Part shown: positions 40,081-48,345 of the stretch, one piece after another
Position numbering within the stretch: the stretch's first letter is position 1
How the letters are laid out: each line of letters opens with the position of its first letter
Source of the DNA: Betaproteobacteria bacterium
GTDB taxonomy: Bacteria; Pseudomonadota; Gammaproteobacteria; Burkholderiales; Usitatibacteraceae
DNA: 64,000 bases
Direction: 5' to 3'
Assembly: GCA_016708825.1 (NCBI GenBank)
Contig: JADJEZ010000014.1
Coordinates: 1-64,000 of the forward strand
Notes under the pieces: model-generated
Told to the model about the DNA's origin: nothing
Seen by the model: the letters and a program-made list of their open reading frames with translations, nothing else
The model's database searches: none
Position numbers and translations under genes: made by a program

Positions 40081-41491
40081 CGCGGCGAGCCGGTCGCCTG
40101 CGGCCGGGGCCGTGGCGGATCTCGTCGCGCGCGCCCGCGCGGCGCAGGCGATCGCCGACGGCTACGACCAGGCGCGCATCGACGAGCTGGTCGCGGCGGC
40201 GGCCTGGGCCATCCTCGAACCGGGCCGCAACCGCGCGCTCTCCGAGCTCGCCGTGGCCGACACCGGCATCGGCGACGTCGAGGACAAGGTGCGCAAGAAC
40301 CACCGCAAGACGCTCGGCCTGCTGCGTGACCTGCACGGCATGAAGACGGTGGGCGTCGTGGGCGAGGACGCCGCCAGGGGCCTCGTGGAGATCGCGCGCC
40401 CCGTGGGCGTGGTCTGCGCGGTCACGCCGTCGACCAACCCGGCCGCGACGCCGGCCAACAAGATCCTCAATGCGCTCAAGGCGCGCAACGCCGTGATCGT
40501 CGCACCTTCGCCCAAGGGCGCCTCCACCTGCGCGCGGCTCATCGGCTACGTGCACGCCGAGTTCGACCGCATCGGCGCGCCGCGCGACCTCGTGCAGATG
40601 CTTCCCGCGCCGATCACCAAGGACGCGACCGCCGAGCTCATGCGCCGCTGTGACCTGGTCGTCGCCACGGGCTCCCAGGCCAACGTGCGCGCGGCCTACG
40701 CGAGCGGCACGCCGGCCTTCGGCGTGGGCGCGGGCAACGTCGCGGCCATCGTCGACGAGACCGCGGACCTCGAATCCGCCGCGGCGAAGATCGTGCTCTC
40801 CAAGTGCTTCGACAATGCCACGAGCTGCTCCTCGGAGAACAGCCTGGTCGTGCTGGAGGCGGTTGCCGATGCGATGCTCGCGGCACTTGCGCGCAAGGGC
40901 TGCGTGCGCCTCGCTGGCGAGGACCGCGCGCGGCTTCGGCAAGCGATGTGGCCCGACGGGAAGCTTTCGGCGAAGGTCATCGGGCAGTCCGCCGCGGCGA
41001 TCGCGAATCTCGCGGGCCTGGCCGATCCCGCCGCGCGGGACGCGAGGGTGCTCCTCGTGGACGCCGAAGGCATCGGCCCGGACGACCCCTTCTCCGGCGA
41101 GAAGCTCTCTCCCGTGCTCACGGTCTACCGCGCGCGCGATTTCGCCGCGGCGAAGGACATCGTGCGGCGCATCTACGCCTTCCAGGGCGCCGGGCACTCG
41201 GTATCGCTGCACAGCACGGACGCCGGGCGCGCCCTCGATCTCGGTCTCACCCTGCCCGTGGCGCGCGTGATCGTGAACCAGGCGCACTGCATCGCCAACG
41301 GCGGCAGCTTCTCCAACGGGCTTCCCGTGTCGCTCTCCATGGGCTGCGGCACCTGGGGGCGCAACAACTTCTCCGACAACCTGAACGTGCGCCACTACAT
41401 GAACGTGACGCGTGTCTCGCGCCCGCTGCCCGAGCGCGAGCCGGCCGTGGACGACTTGCTCGGCGCCTATTTCGCGCGCTGGGGGCGCTGA
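40064..41491 (+). CDS. sauS: Sulfoacetaldehyde dehydrogenase (acylating)
   Basis: SauS (EC 1.2.1.81) reduces sulfoacetyl-CoA to sulfoacetaldehyde with NADPH. The 475-residue protein is of the CoA-acylating aldehyde dehydrogenase class (AdhE/EutE-like): the segment VGVVCAVTPSTNPAATPANK, the nucleotide region VGAGNVAAIVDETADLE, and the catalytic cysteine in DNATSCSSENSLVVLEA. The C-terminal LSMGCGTWGRNNFSDNLNVR is typical of SauS. Strong resemblance to Cupriavidus SauS and the following SauT-type ligase decide the name. The GTG start at 40064 has an AAGGAGC ribosome site and overlaps the tctA end, so translation is coupled to the broken permease gene. Confidence 0.85.
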   Translation: MPGPADAASRSPAAGAVADLVARARAAQAIADGYDQARIDELVAAAAWAILEPGRNRALSELAVADTGIGDVEDKVRKNHRKTLGLLRDLHGMKTVGVVGEDAARGLVEIARPVGVVCAVTPSTNPAATPANKILNALKARNAVIVAPSPKGASTCARLIGYVHAEFDRIGAPRDLVQMLPAPITKDATAELMRRCDLVVATGSQANVRAAYASGTPAFGVGAGNVAAIVDETADLESAAAKIVLSKCFDNATSCSSENSLVVLEAVADAMLAALARKGCVRLAGEDRARLRQAMWPDGKLSAKVIGQSAAAIANLAGLADPAARDARVLLVDAEGIGPDDPFSGEKLSPVLTVYRARDFAAAKDIVRRIYAFQGAGHSVSLHSTDAGRALDLGLTLPVARVIVNQAHCIANGGSFSNGLPVSLSMGCGTWGRNNFSDNLNVRHYMNVTRVSRPLPEREPAVDDLLGAYFARWGR

Positions 41492-41492
41492 G

Positions 41493-43025
41493 ATGGCGGG
41501 CGGAAGTGCGGCGACCGTCGCGGACCTGATCGAGCGCCAGGCCACCGAACGTCCCGGGTCCACGTACTTCATGGCGACCGGTACGGGTTGCACGCTTTCC
41601 TTCGGGGAGCTTTGCGAGGCCGCGCGACGCGTGCCCGCGCTCCTCGCGCGCGAGGGGCTCGCCCCCGGCGCCCATGTCTGCGTCGTCATGCCCAACGGGC
41701 TCGCGACGTTGCGCCTGCTGCTCGGCGCCATGGCCGGCGGCTACTGCGTGAACCCGGTGAACCTCCTCGCCCAGCCCGAGCAGATGCGCTACGTTCTCGA
41801 CCATTCGGAATGCGCGCTCGTCTTCGCCTCTCCCGACTGGGCGCCCCGCGTGCGCGAGCTGGTCGCGGGGCTCTCGCGGCCGATCCGCGTGATCGAGACC
41901 GACCCCGATGCCGCCGTGCTGCCGGGCGAGCGCGAGGAGGACGCGTCCATCGCGCCCGCGCATCCCGGTCCCGAGGCGCTCGCGCTCCTCATGTACACCT
42001 CGGGCACCACGGGCAAGCCCAAGGGCGTGATGCTCACGCACGCGAACCTCGTGGCCAATGCGCGCGCCATCAGCGCCGAGCACGCGCTCGCGCCCGGCGA
42101 CCGCGTCGCCGCCGTGCTGCCGCTCTATCACATCAACGCCTTCGCGGTGACCATGCTCGCCCCCCTCGTCCACGGCGGATCGCTTGCGATGCCGCCCAAG
42201 TTCTCCGCGGGCGGGTTCTGGGAGATGGCCACGGCTTCCGGCTGCACGTGGATCAACGTGGTGCCCACGATCGTGAGCTACCTCCTCGAGGGAGAGGCCC
42301 CGCCGCGGGAGACGCTCGCCGGCATCCGCTTCTGCCGCTCGGCCTCGGCGGCGCTCCCGCCGGAGCACCACCGCGCGTTCGAAGCGAAGTTCGGCATCGG
42401 CATCATCGAGACCATGGGGCTCACCGAGACCGTGGCGCCGGCCTTCTCCAATCCGCTCGAACCCGGCCGGCGGAAAGTGGGATCGGTCGGCCGCGCCTCG
42501 GGCTGCGAGGCACGCGTGGTCGACACAGGCGGCGCGCCGGTCGCCGACGGCGTGCCGGGCGAGATCTGCATCCGCGGCCCGCAGGTGACGCCGGGCTATT
42601 TCCGCAATGCGGAAGCGACGGCGGGCGCGTTCTTTCCCGAGGGGTGGCTGCGCACGGGCGACATCGGCGTGCGCGACGCCGACGGGTTCTTCTTCATCAC
42701 CGGGCGCATCAAGGAACTCATCATCAAGGGTGGCGAGAACATCGCGCCGCGCGAGATCGACGAGGTGCTGCTGCGCCATCCCGCGGTGCTCGACGCCGCG
42801 GCCGTGGGGATTCCCGACCGGCACTACGGGCAGGAGATCGCCGCCTGCGTGGTGCGCCGCGACGGCAAGTCCTGCGGCGAGGAAGAGCTGCGCGCCTTCT
42901 GCACCGAGCACCTCGGGCGCTACAAGACACCGAAGGCGATCCACTTCGTCACGGAACTGCCGCGCGGGCCTTCGGGCAAGGTGCAGCGCATGAAGCTCCT
43001 CGACATCCTGCCGGGCGCGGCGTGA
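41493..43025 (+). CDS. sauT: Sulfoacetate-CoA ligase (SauT-like)
   Basis: A 510-residue AMP-forming acid-CoA ligase. Motifs: LLMYTSGTTGKPKGVMLTHA (ATP loop), ETMGLTETVAP, GWLRTGDIGVRDADGFF, GRIKELIIKGGENIAPREID, and the catalytic lysine in PSGKVQR near the end. The ANL family alone does not define the acid. Placement immediately after SauS, one base from its stop, matches the sauST pair of Cupriavidus, where SauT makes sulfoacetyl-CoA. The same operon has a TTT receptor and AckA. It is intact. Alternative substrates for an isolated ligase would be other short carboxylates. Confidence 0.8.
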   Translation: MAGGSAATVADLIERQATERPGSTYFMATGTGCTLSFGELCEAARRVPALLAREGLAPGAHVCVVMPNGLATLRLLLGAMAGGYCVNPVNLLAQPEQMRYVLDHSECALVFASPDWAPRVRELVAGLSRPIRVIETDPDAAVLPGEREEDASIAPAHPGPEALALLMYTSGTTGKPKGVMLTHANLVANARAISAEHALAPGDRVAAVLPLYHINAFAVTMLAPLVHGGSLAMPPKFSAGGFWEMATASGCTWINVVPTIVSYLLEGEAPPRETLAGIRFCRSASAALPPEHHRAFEAKFGIGIIETMGLTETVAPAFSNPLEPGRRKVGSVGRASGCEARVVDTGGAPVADGVPGEICIRGPQVTPGYFRNAEATAGAFFPEGWLRTGDIGVRDADGFFFITGRIKELIIKGGENIAPREIDEVLLRHPAVLDAAAVGIPDRHYGQEIAACVVRRDGKSCGEEELRAFCTEHLGRYKTPKAIHFVTELPRGPSGKVQRMKLLDILPGAA

Positions 43026-43041
43026 GGCGGAGGCGATCCCG

Positions 43042-44239
43042 ATGACGGCGGCAGGACACGTCCTCACGCTCAACGCCGGATCCTCGTCGATCAAGTTCGC
43101 GCTTTTCGATTGTGCGCAAGGAGTCGCGCGGCAGCGCCTGGCAGGGCTCGCCGACGGCCTCGGCGCGAGCGCGCGCTTCCGGGTGCGCGATGCCCAGGGT
43201 CGCGCCGTGACCGACGGTGCGCTCGCGGGAAAGGGTGGCGCCGCACCCACGCACACGGATGCGCTCGCCGCGATCCTCGCCGCCTTGGACGAGCACGCCG
43301 CGGACGCGCCCTTGGCCGTGGTGGGCCACCGCATCGTGCACGGCGGCACCGGTTTCGACCATCCGGTCCTCGTCGACGAGGCGGTGCTCGCGGCGATCGC
43401 CGCACTCGAGCCCCTGGCGCCGCTGCACCAGCCGCACAACCGCGCCGGGGTTCTCGCCGCCATGGCCGCGTTTCCGGGCGTGCCGCAGGTGGCGTGCTTC
43501 GATGCCGCCTTCCACCGCGCGCAGCCGGATTTGAACCAGCGCTTCGCGATTCCGCGCGCGCTCCACGACGAGGGCGTGCGGCGCTACGGCTTCCACGGGC
43601 TTTGCTTCGAATCGATCTGCGCGCGACTTGCGCGGGGGGAGGGGGGCGTGCGCGGGCGGACGGTCGTAGCCCACCTGGGCAACGGTGTCTCGATGTGCGC
43701 GATCCGCGACGGGCGCTCGGTCGCGACCACCATGAGCTTCTCGCCGCTCGACGGCATGCCCATGGGCACGCGCTGCGGGCGCCTGGACGCGGCGGTCGTG
43801 CTCTACCTCCTCGAAAAGAAGGCGATGGATCCGGCGGCGATCGCGAAGCTCCTCTACCGCGAAAGCGGATTGAAGGGCCTGTCCGGGATTTCCGCCGACA
43901 TGCGCAGCCTCGAGGCGTCCCCGGATGCCGCCGCGCGCGAGGCGATCGACTACTTCGTGGAACACGCCTGCCGGGAGATCGCCGCGATGGGCGCGTCCAT
44001 GGACGGGTTCGAGCGCCTCGTCTTCACCGGGGGAATCGGCGAGAACGGCGTGGAGATCCGCGCGCGCATTGCCACCCGCCTAGCGTGGACGGGCCTCGCG
44101 CTCGATGCGGCCGCCAATGCGAAGGGAGCGGGGACGATCTCCACGAGGGCGAGCGCCGTCGAAGCGCGCGTCATGCACGCCGACGAGGAAGGGGTGATCG
44201 CCCGCCACGCGGCACGGGTGGCCGGCATCGCGCGACTGA
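43042..44239 (+). CDS. ackA: Acetate kinase, stop codon lost by a 3' frameshift
   Basis: AckA converts acetyl phosphate and ADP into acetate and ATP. The protein has the family motifs: LNAGSSSIKFALFD at the start, VGHRIVHGG, CFDAAFH, RYGFHGLCFE, HLGNGVSMCAI, MGTRCGRLDAAVVLYLL and FTGGIGENGVEIR. Length to the usual end is about 395 residues. After EEGVIARHAARVAGIAR the frame has no stop and runs antisense through hemG; a TGA in the next frame at 44237-44239 is where the gene should end, so a one-base indel near 44200-44235 is likely. Placed after SauT and with Xsc producing acetyl phosphate nearby, it would give ATP from the C2 product; phosphate acetyltransferase is not in the window. Confidence 0.82.
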
Positions 44240-44286
44240 GGGGATCGCGCTGCGCGACCGAGTCGCGAACAGCCGGCCGCGCCCGC

Positions 44287-45711
44287 TCAGGCGGTGACGG
44301 GAACCTCGAGCCACGCCCCCAGCGATTCGGCGGTGGCGTGCGCGTTGGCGATGCAATCGCCTACCGAAACGCCGCCGCGATAGTTGGCGCAGAACTTCAG
44401 GCCAGGAATGTCCTGCTCGGCCTGCGCGAGCTTCGCGATGCGGCCGAGGTGACCGGGGCCGTACTGCGGAATCGCGCGCGGCCAGCGCGTGACGGCGTTC
44501 CAGAGCGCAGGGGCGCGGACTCCCAGCAGCGAGCGGTGTTCGGCCTCGACCTTCGCGACGATCGCCTCGTCGCCGGCAAGCGCGAGCTCGGGATTGCGCC
44601 GCCCGCCCAGGAAGCTGGTGAGGAGCACCTGCCCGTCGGGCGCGCGCCCCGGGAACATGGAGCTGGAAAAGAGAGTGCCCAGCACCGCACGGTGCTCGAC
44701 CCGCGGCGCGAGGAAACCGAAGCCGTCCAGCGGGTGCGTCACGTCCTCGCGCCGGTAGGCGGTCGCGACCGACAGCACCGCGGGGTACTCGATCTCCTGC
44801 AGCGCGAGTGTTGCCTCGGGCACGAGGGGATAGGCCAGGCGCGCGGCTTCGCCCGCGGGCACGGCGAGCACGACGGCCCTCGCATGTCGGGTGAGGGTCT
44901 CGCCGTCCTTGTCGAAGACCACCACGAACGAGCCGTCCGACAGGCGCGAGACGGAGACGACCCTCGCCTCGAGCGTGACGCGGCCGACGGCGCGCGCGAG
45001 CGCGTCGGTGAGCGTCTGCATGCCTCCGCGAAACGAGAAGCTCTTGGCGGTGTTCTTCGCGGTCTCGGCGCGCTTGCGTCGCTCCCGGGCGCCGAGGATG
45101 GCGCCCACGATGAGGCTGCCGTAGCGCTGCTCGAGCGCGTGCAGCTTCGGAAACGCGGCGGGAACGGAGAGCCGCTCCGGATCGCCCGCGTAGATGCCGG
45201 CGACGAAGGGTTCGATCGCATAGTCGAGGAACTCGCGGCCCAGGCGGCGGCGCACGAAATGCGCGATGGTTTCCTCCTCGTCCGCGGGCTGGCGCCGGAT
45301 GAACGGCTCGAGCGCGAGTCGCGCCTTGGCGAGCGGCGAGAAGAGCGGTGTCGCGAGGAACGCGCCCGGCGACATGGGCAGCGCCACGGGGCGGCCGCCC
45401 TTCACCACGAAGCGCGTGTCGGCGACCTGGCTCGCGGGCAGGCGCTCGGCGGCGACCCCCGCGGCCTCGATCAGCTCGCCGATGCGCGGCGTCGTGTCGA
45501 GCGCGCTGTTGGGGCCGGTCTCGTAGAGCGCGCCCTCGTGCTCGATGGTGCCGATCACGCCGCCGGGCCGCGCGCCGGAGTCGAGGACCTCGACCGAAAG
45601 CCCGCGCCGCGTGAGGCCGAAGGCGGTGGAAAGGCCCGAGATGCCGGCGCCCACGACGAGCACGTCGAGGGCGGCAGGGGAGGTGTCCATGGGATTGCGC
45701 TCGCGTTGCAT
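44287..45711 (-). CDS. hemG: Protoporphyrinogen oxidase (HemY-type)
   Basis: An oxygen-dependent FAD enzyme that oxidises protoporphyrinogen IX to protoporphyrin IX in heme synthesis, membrane-associated. The 474-residue protein has the FAD motif VLVVGAGISGLSTAFGLTRR at the N-terminus, the GGVIGTIEHEGALYETGPNS segment, and a C-terminal flavin-contact end NYRGGVSVGDCIANAHATAE. This is the HemY/PPOX family of about 470 residues, not the small flavodoxin-like HemG, although the symbol hemG is often used for both. The ATG at 45711 or the internal ATG at 45690 could be the start. It converges on ackA. Confidence 0.9.
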   Translation of the reverse strand: MQRERNPMDTSPAALDVLVVGAGISGLSTAFGLTRRGLSVEVLDSGARPGGVIGTIEHEGALYETGPNSALDTTPRIGELIEAAGVAAERLPASQVADTRFVVKGGRPVALPMSPGAFLATPLFSPLAKARLALEPFIRRQPADEEETIAHFVRRRLGREFLDYAIEPFVAGIYAGDPERLSVPAAFPKLHALEQRYGSLIVGAILGARERRKRAETAKNTAKSFSFRGGMQTLTDALARAVGRVTLEARVVSVSRLSDGSFVVVFDKDGETLTRHARAVVLAVPAGEAARLAYPLVPEATLALQEIEYPAVLSVATAYRREDVTHPLDGFGFLAPRVEHRAVLGTLFSSSMFPGRAPDGQVLLTSFLGGRRNPELALAGDEAIVAKVEAEHRSLLGVRAPALWNAVTRWPRAIPQYGPGHLGRIAKLAQAEQDIPGLKFCANYRGGVSVGDCIANAHATAESLGAWLEVPVTA

Positions 45712-45803
45712 GTTTCCGATCCAACCTTTTTAAGCCATTGGCGGTTCTTGCCGTTGATTCGCGTCAAGCGCCCCGGGGCAGCGCGGGGCGGCATAATGGC
45801 ACC

Positions 45804-46697
45804 ATGGTCCCATTGGAGAGGCTCTTTCCCGGTTTTCGCGCCGTGGATCTCGATGCCGGGGGAGTCAGGGTCCACGCCGTCACGGGCGGCTCCGGCCCCC
45901 CACTCCTGCTCCTGCACGGCTATCCCCAGACCCACGCCCTGTGGCACAAGGTCGCGCCCCGGCTCGCGAAGCGCTTCACCGTCGTGGCCGCGGACCTGCG
46001 AGGCTACGGCCAATCGGGAAAGCCCGCCACCGACGCCCGTCACGCACCGTACTCCAAGCGGGAGATGGCGAAGGACCCCGTGGCGGCCATGGGGGCGCTC
46101 GGGCACGAGCGGTTCTTCCTCGCGGGCCACGACCGCGGCGGGCGCGTGGCGCATCGCCTTGCCGTCGATCACCCCGGCGCGGTGGAGAAACTCGCCGTGC
46201 TGGACATCTCGCCCACGCTCGCGATGTACGAGCGCACGGACCTCGCGTTCGCGCGCGCCTACTGGCACTGGTTCTTCCTCATCCAGGAGGCTCCCGTTCC
46301 CGAGACGCTGATCGGCGCCGACCCGAAGTTCTTCCTGCGCGCGAAGATGCGCGGGCGCAGCGCCGGCGACGATCCCTTCGACCCGCTCGTCTGGGCCGAG
46401 TACGAGCGCGCGTTCACGCCGGAGGTGATCCACGCGAGCTGCGAGGACTACCGTGCCGCGGCCACGATCGACCTCGAGCACGACCGCGCCGACCGCGAGG
46501 CCGGCCGCCGCATCGAGTGCCCCCTCCTCGCGCTCTGGGGCGCGCACGGCGTGGTGGAGCGCTGCTTCACCCCGCTCGCCGACTGGCGCGCCGTGGCCCG
46601 CGACGTGCGCGGCCGCGCGCTCCCCGCCGGACATTACCTGCCCGAGGAAGTGCCCGACCTCGTGGCCGACGAATTCGAATCGTTCTTCGGAGGCTAG
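45804..46697 (+). CDS. Haloacetate/fluoroacetate dehalogenase-like hydrolase
   Basis: An alpha/beta hydrolase of 297 residues from the ATG at 45804. The nucleophile motif HDRGGRVAHR places Asp at residue 110 with Arg111 and Arg114, exactly the fluoroacetate dehalogenase arrangement. The halide pocket pair His-Trp is in YWHWFFL, the third pocket tyrosine in EDYRAAATIDLEHD, and the catalytic His in AGHYLPEE. A serine hydrolase or epoxide hydrolase would differ at these sites, so C-F/C-Cl cleavage of haloacetates (EC 3.8.1.3) is the best call, though activity must be shown. A second, unrelated dehalogenase lies 3 kb downstream. Divergent from hemG. Confidence 0.8.
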   Translation: MVPLERLFPGFRAVDLDAGGVRVHAVTGGSGPPLLLLHGYPQTHALWHKVAPRLAKRFTVVAADLRGYGQSGKPATDARHAPYSKREMAKDPVAAMGALGHERFFLAGHDRGGRVAHRLAVDHPGAVEKLAVLDISPTLAMYERTDLAFARAYWHWFFLIQEAPVPETLIGADPKFFLRAKMRGRSAGDDPFDPLVWAEYERAFTPEVIHASCEDYRAAATIDLEHDRADREAGRRIECPLLALWGAHGVVERCFTPLADWRAVARDVRGRALPAGHYLPEEVPDLVADEFESFFGG

Positions 46698-46704
46698 CCG
46701 GACC

Positions 46705-47760
46705 ATGAAGACCTACCGCATCGCGACCATCCCCGGCGACGGGATCGGCACGGAAGTCGTGCCCGAGGGCATCCGCGTGCTCGAAGCCGCGGGACGCAAG
46801 TTCGGCATCGGCTTCACCTGGGACGAGAAGCCGTGGAGCTGCGCGTACCACGCGAAGCACGGGCGGATGATGCCCGAGGACGGCCTCGCGCAGATCCGCG
46901 GCCACGATGCGATCTTCCTCGGCGCCGTGGGATTCCCGGGCGTGCCGGACCACGTCTCGCTCTGGGGCCTGCTCGTGCCCATCCGCCGCGAGTTCCGGCA
47001 GTACGTGAACCTGAGGCCGGTGCGGCTCATGCCGGGAGTCACGAGCCCGCTCGCGGGTCGCAAGCCCGGGGACATCGACTTCTGGGTGGTGCGCGAGAAC
47101 AACGAGGGCGAGTACTCCTCCATGGGCGGGCGCATGTACGGCGGCACCGAAGACGAATTCGTCACGCAGCTCTCGGTGTTCTCCAAGCGCGGCACGGACC
47201 GGATCCTGCGCTACGCCTTCGAGCTCGCGAAGACGCGCAAGAAGAAGCACGTGACCTCGGCCACCAAGTCCAACGGCATCGCGATCACCATGCCCTACTG
47301 GGACGAGCGCTTCCGCGCGATCTCGGCCGAGTATCCGGAGGTGAAGACGTCGCAATACCACATCGACATCCTCACCGCGCACTTCGTGCAGCACCCCGAC
47401 TGGTTCGACGTGGTGGTGGGCTCCAACCTCTTCGGCGACATCCTCTCCGACCTGGGGCCGGCCTGCACCGGCACCATCGGCATCGCGCCGGGCGGCAACA
47501 TCAATCCCGAGCGCGAGTACCCGTCGATGTTCGAGCCGGTGCACGGCAGCGCGCCCGACATCGCGGGCAAGGGCATCGCCAATCCCATCGGCCAGATCTG
47601 GTCGGGGGCGATGATGCTCGAGCACCTCGGCCACCGGGATGCCGCGGACGCCATCATCGGCGCGATCGAGCGGGTGCTCGCCGGCGGGCCGCGCACGCGC
47701 GACCTGGGCGGCACGGCGAACACCGTCGAAGTGGGCAAGGCGATAGCGGCGGCGCTCTAG
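46705..47760 (+). CDS. Tartrate dehydrogenase/decarboxylase family
   Basis: A 351-residue member of the isocitrate/isopropylmalate dehydrogenase fold. The N-terminus YRIATIPGDGIGTEVVPEGI binds NAD(H), and LRPVRLMPGVTSPL and VRENNEGEYSSMGGRMYGGT are typical of tartrate/D-malate dehydrogenases. The metal-binding segment DVVVGSNLFGDILSDLGPA and HGSAPDIAGKGIANP are present. The reaction is oxidation and/or decarboxylation of tartrate or D-malate. It begins seven bases after the dehalogenase stop, so the two are co-transcribed. A TctBA pair follows, consistent with a dicarboxylate-uptake locus. Confidence 0.9.
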   Translation: MKTYRIATIPGDGIGTEVVPEGIRVLEAAGRKFGIGFTWDEKPWSCAYHAKHGRMMPEDGLAQIRGHDAIFLGAVGFPGVPDHVSLWGLLVPIRREFRQYVNLRPVRLMPGVTSPLAGRKPGDIDFWVVRENNEGEYSSMGGRMYGGTEDEFVTQLSVFSKRGTDRILRYAFELAKTRKKKHVTSATKSNGIAITMPYWDERFRAISAEYPEVKTSQYHIDILTAHFVQHPDWFDVVVGSNLFGDILSDLGPACTGTIGIAPGGNINPEREYPSMFEPVHGSAPDIAGKGIANPIGQIWSGAMMLEHLGHRDAADAIIGAIERVLAGGPRTRDLGGTANTVEVGKAIAAAL

Positions 47761-47799
47761 CCCGGCGCAGTGGCATCGCCGGCCGGAAGCCGGTATACA

Positions 47800-47838
47800 G
47801 GCAGCACAACAAGCCAGGGGGGCGCCGGCGGTGCTGCC
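47800..47838. promoter_or_regulatory. Inverted repeat upstream of tctB
   Basis: GGCAGCAC (47800-47807) and GTGCTGCC (47831-47838) form an eight-base inverted repeat in the gap between the tartrate dehydrogenase stop and the tctB ATG. It could be an attenuator stem or an operator. Confidence 0.35.
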
Positions 47839-47852
47839 GGTGACACGAGCGC

Positions 47853-48338
47853 ATGAAGCTAGCCATCGGGAACTCCAGGGACTTCTGGTCCGGCGTCATG
47901 TTCGCGGCTGCCGGAAGCCTGTTCACCGGCATCGCTGTCACCTACAAGCTCGGAACGGCGGCGCGCATGGGACCGGGGTACTTCCCCTTCTACCTCGGCC
48001 TGCTGCTCACGGTGCTCGGGATCGCGATCGCGGTCGTCTCGCTGAAGGGAGAGGGCCCCAGCGGCGACACGTTCCACTGGGCACCGCTTTTCTGGGTCCT
48101 CGCATCGATCGCGCTCTTCGGAGTGATGCTCAAGCTGACGGGCGTGCTGTTCGCGGGGATGGCGCTCGTGATCGGCTCGAGCCTGGGCAGCGGCGAGTTC
48201 AAGCTGCGGGAAGTGCTGTGGCTCGCCCTCGGGCTGACCGTCTTTTGCGCGGCGGTGTTCGTCGGGGGGCTCAAGCTGCCGATCCCGATGTGCCCGGGCT
48301 TCGAAGCGTTCGAGCAATTCCGGCTCTGCAGGATCTGA
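47853..48338 (+). CDS. TTT small permease (TctB family)
   Basis: A 161-residue inner membrane protein with four hydrophobic helices and the TctB segment GTAARMGPGYFPFYLGLLLT near residue 35. It is the small membrane subunit of a TTT transporter and is followed by tctA after seven bases. No Bug gene accompanies the pair here, so the binding protein must be encoded elsewhere, as is common in bacteria with many Bug genes. The C-terminal stretch (MCPGFEAFEQFRLCRI) is cysteine-containing and unusual. The ribosome site before the ATG is weak. Confidence 0.85.
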   Translation: MKLAIGNSRDFWSGVMFAAAGSLFTGIAVTYKLGTAARMGPGYFPFYLGLLLTVLGIAIAVVSLKGEGPSGDTFHWAPLFWVLASIALFGVMLKLTGVLFAGMALVIGSSLGSGEFKLREVLWLALGLTVFCAAVFVGGLKLPIPMCPGFEAFEQFRLCRI

Positions 48339-48345
48339 AGCAGCC

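Noticed and set aside
43042..46311. A 1089-codon protein starting with acetate kinase.
   Set aside because: Only the first 395 residues are AckA; the rest is antisense to hemG and to no known family, so a lost stop is the simpler reading.
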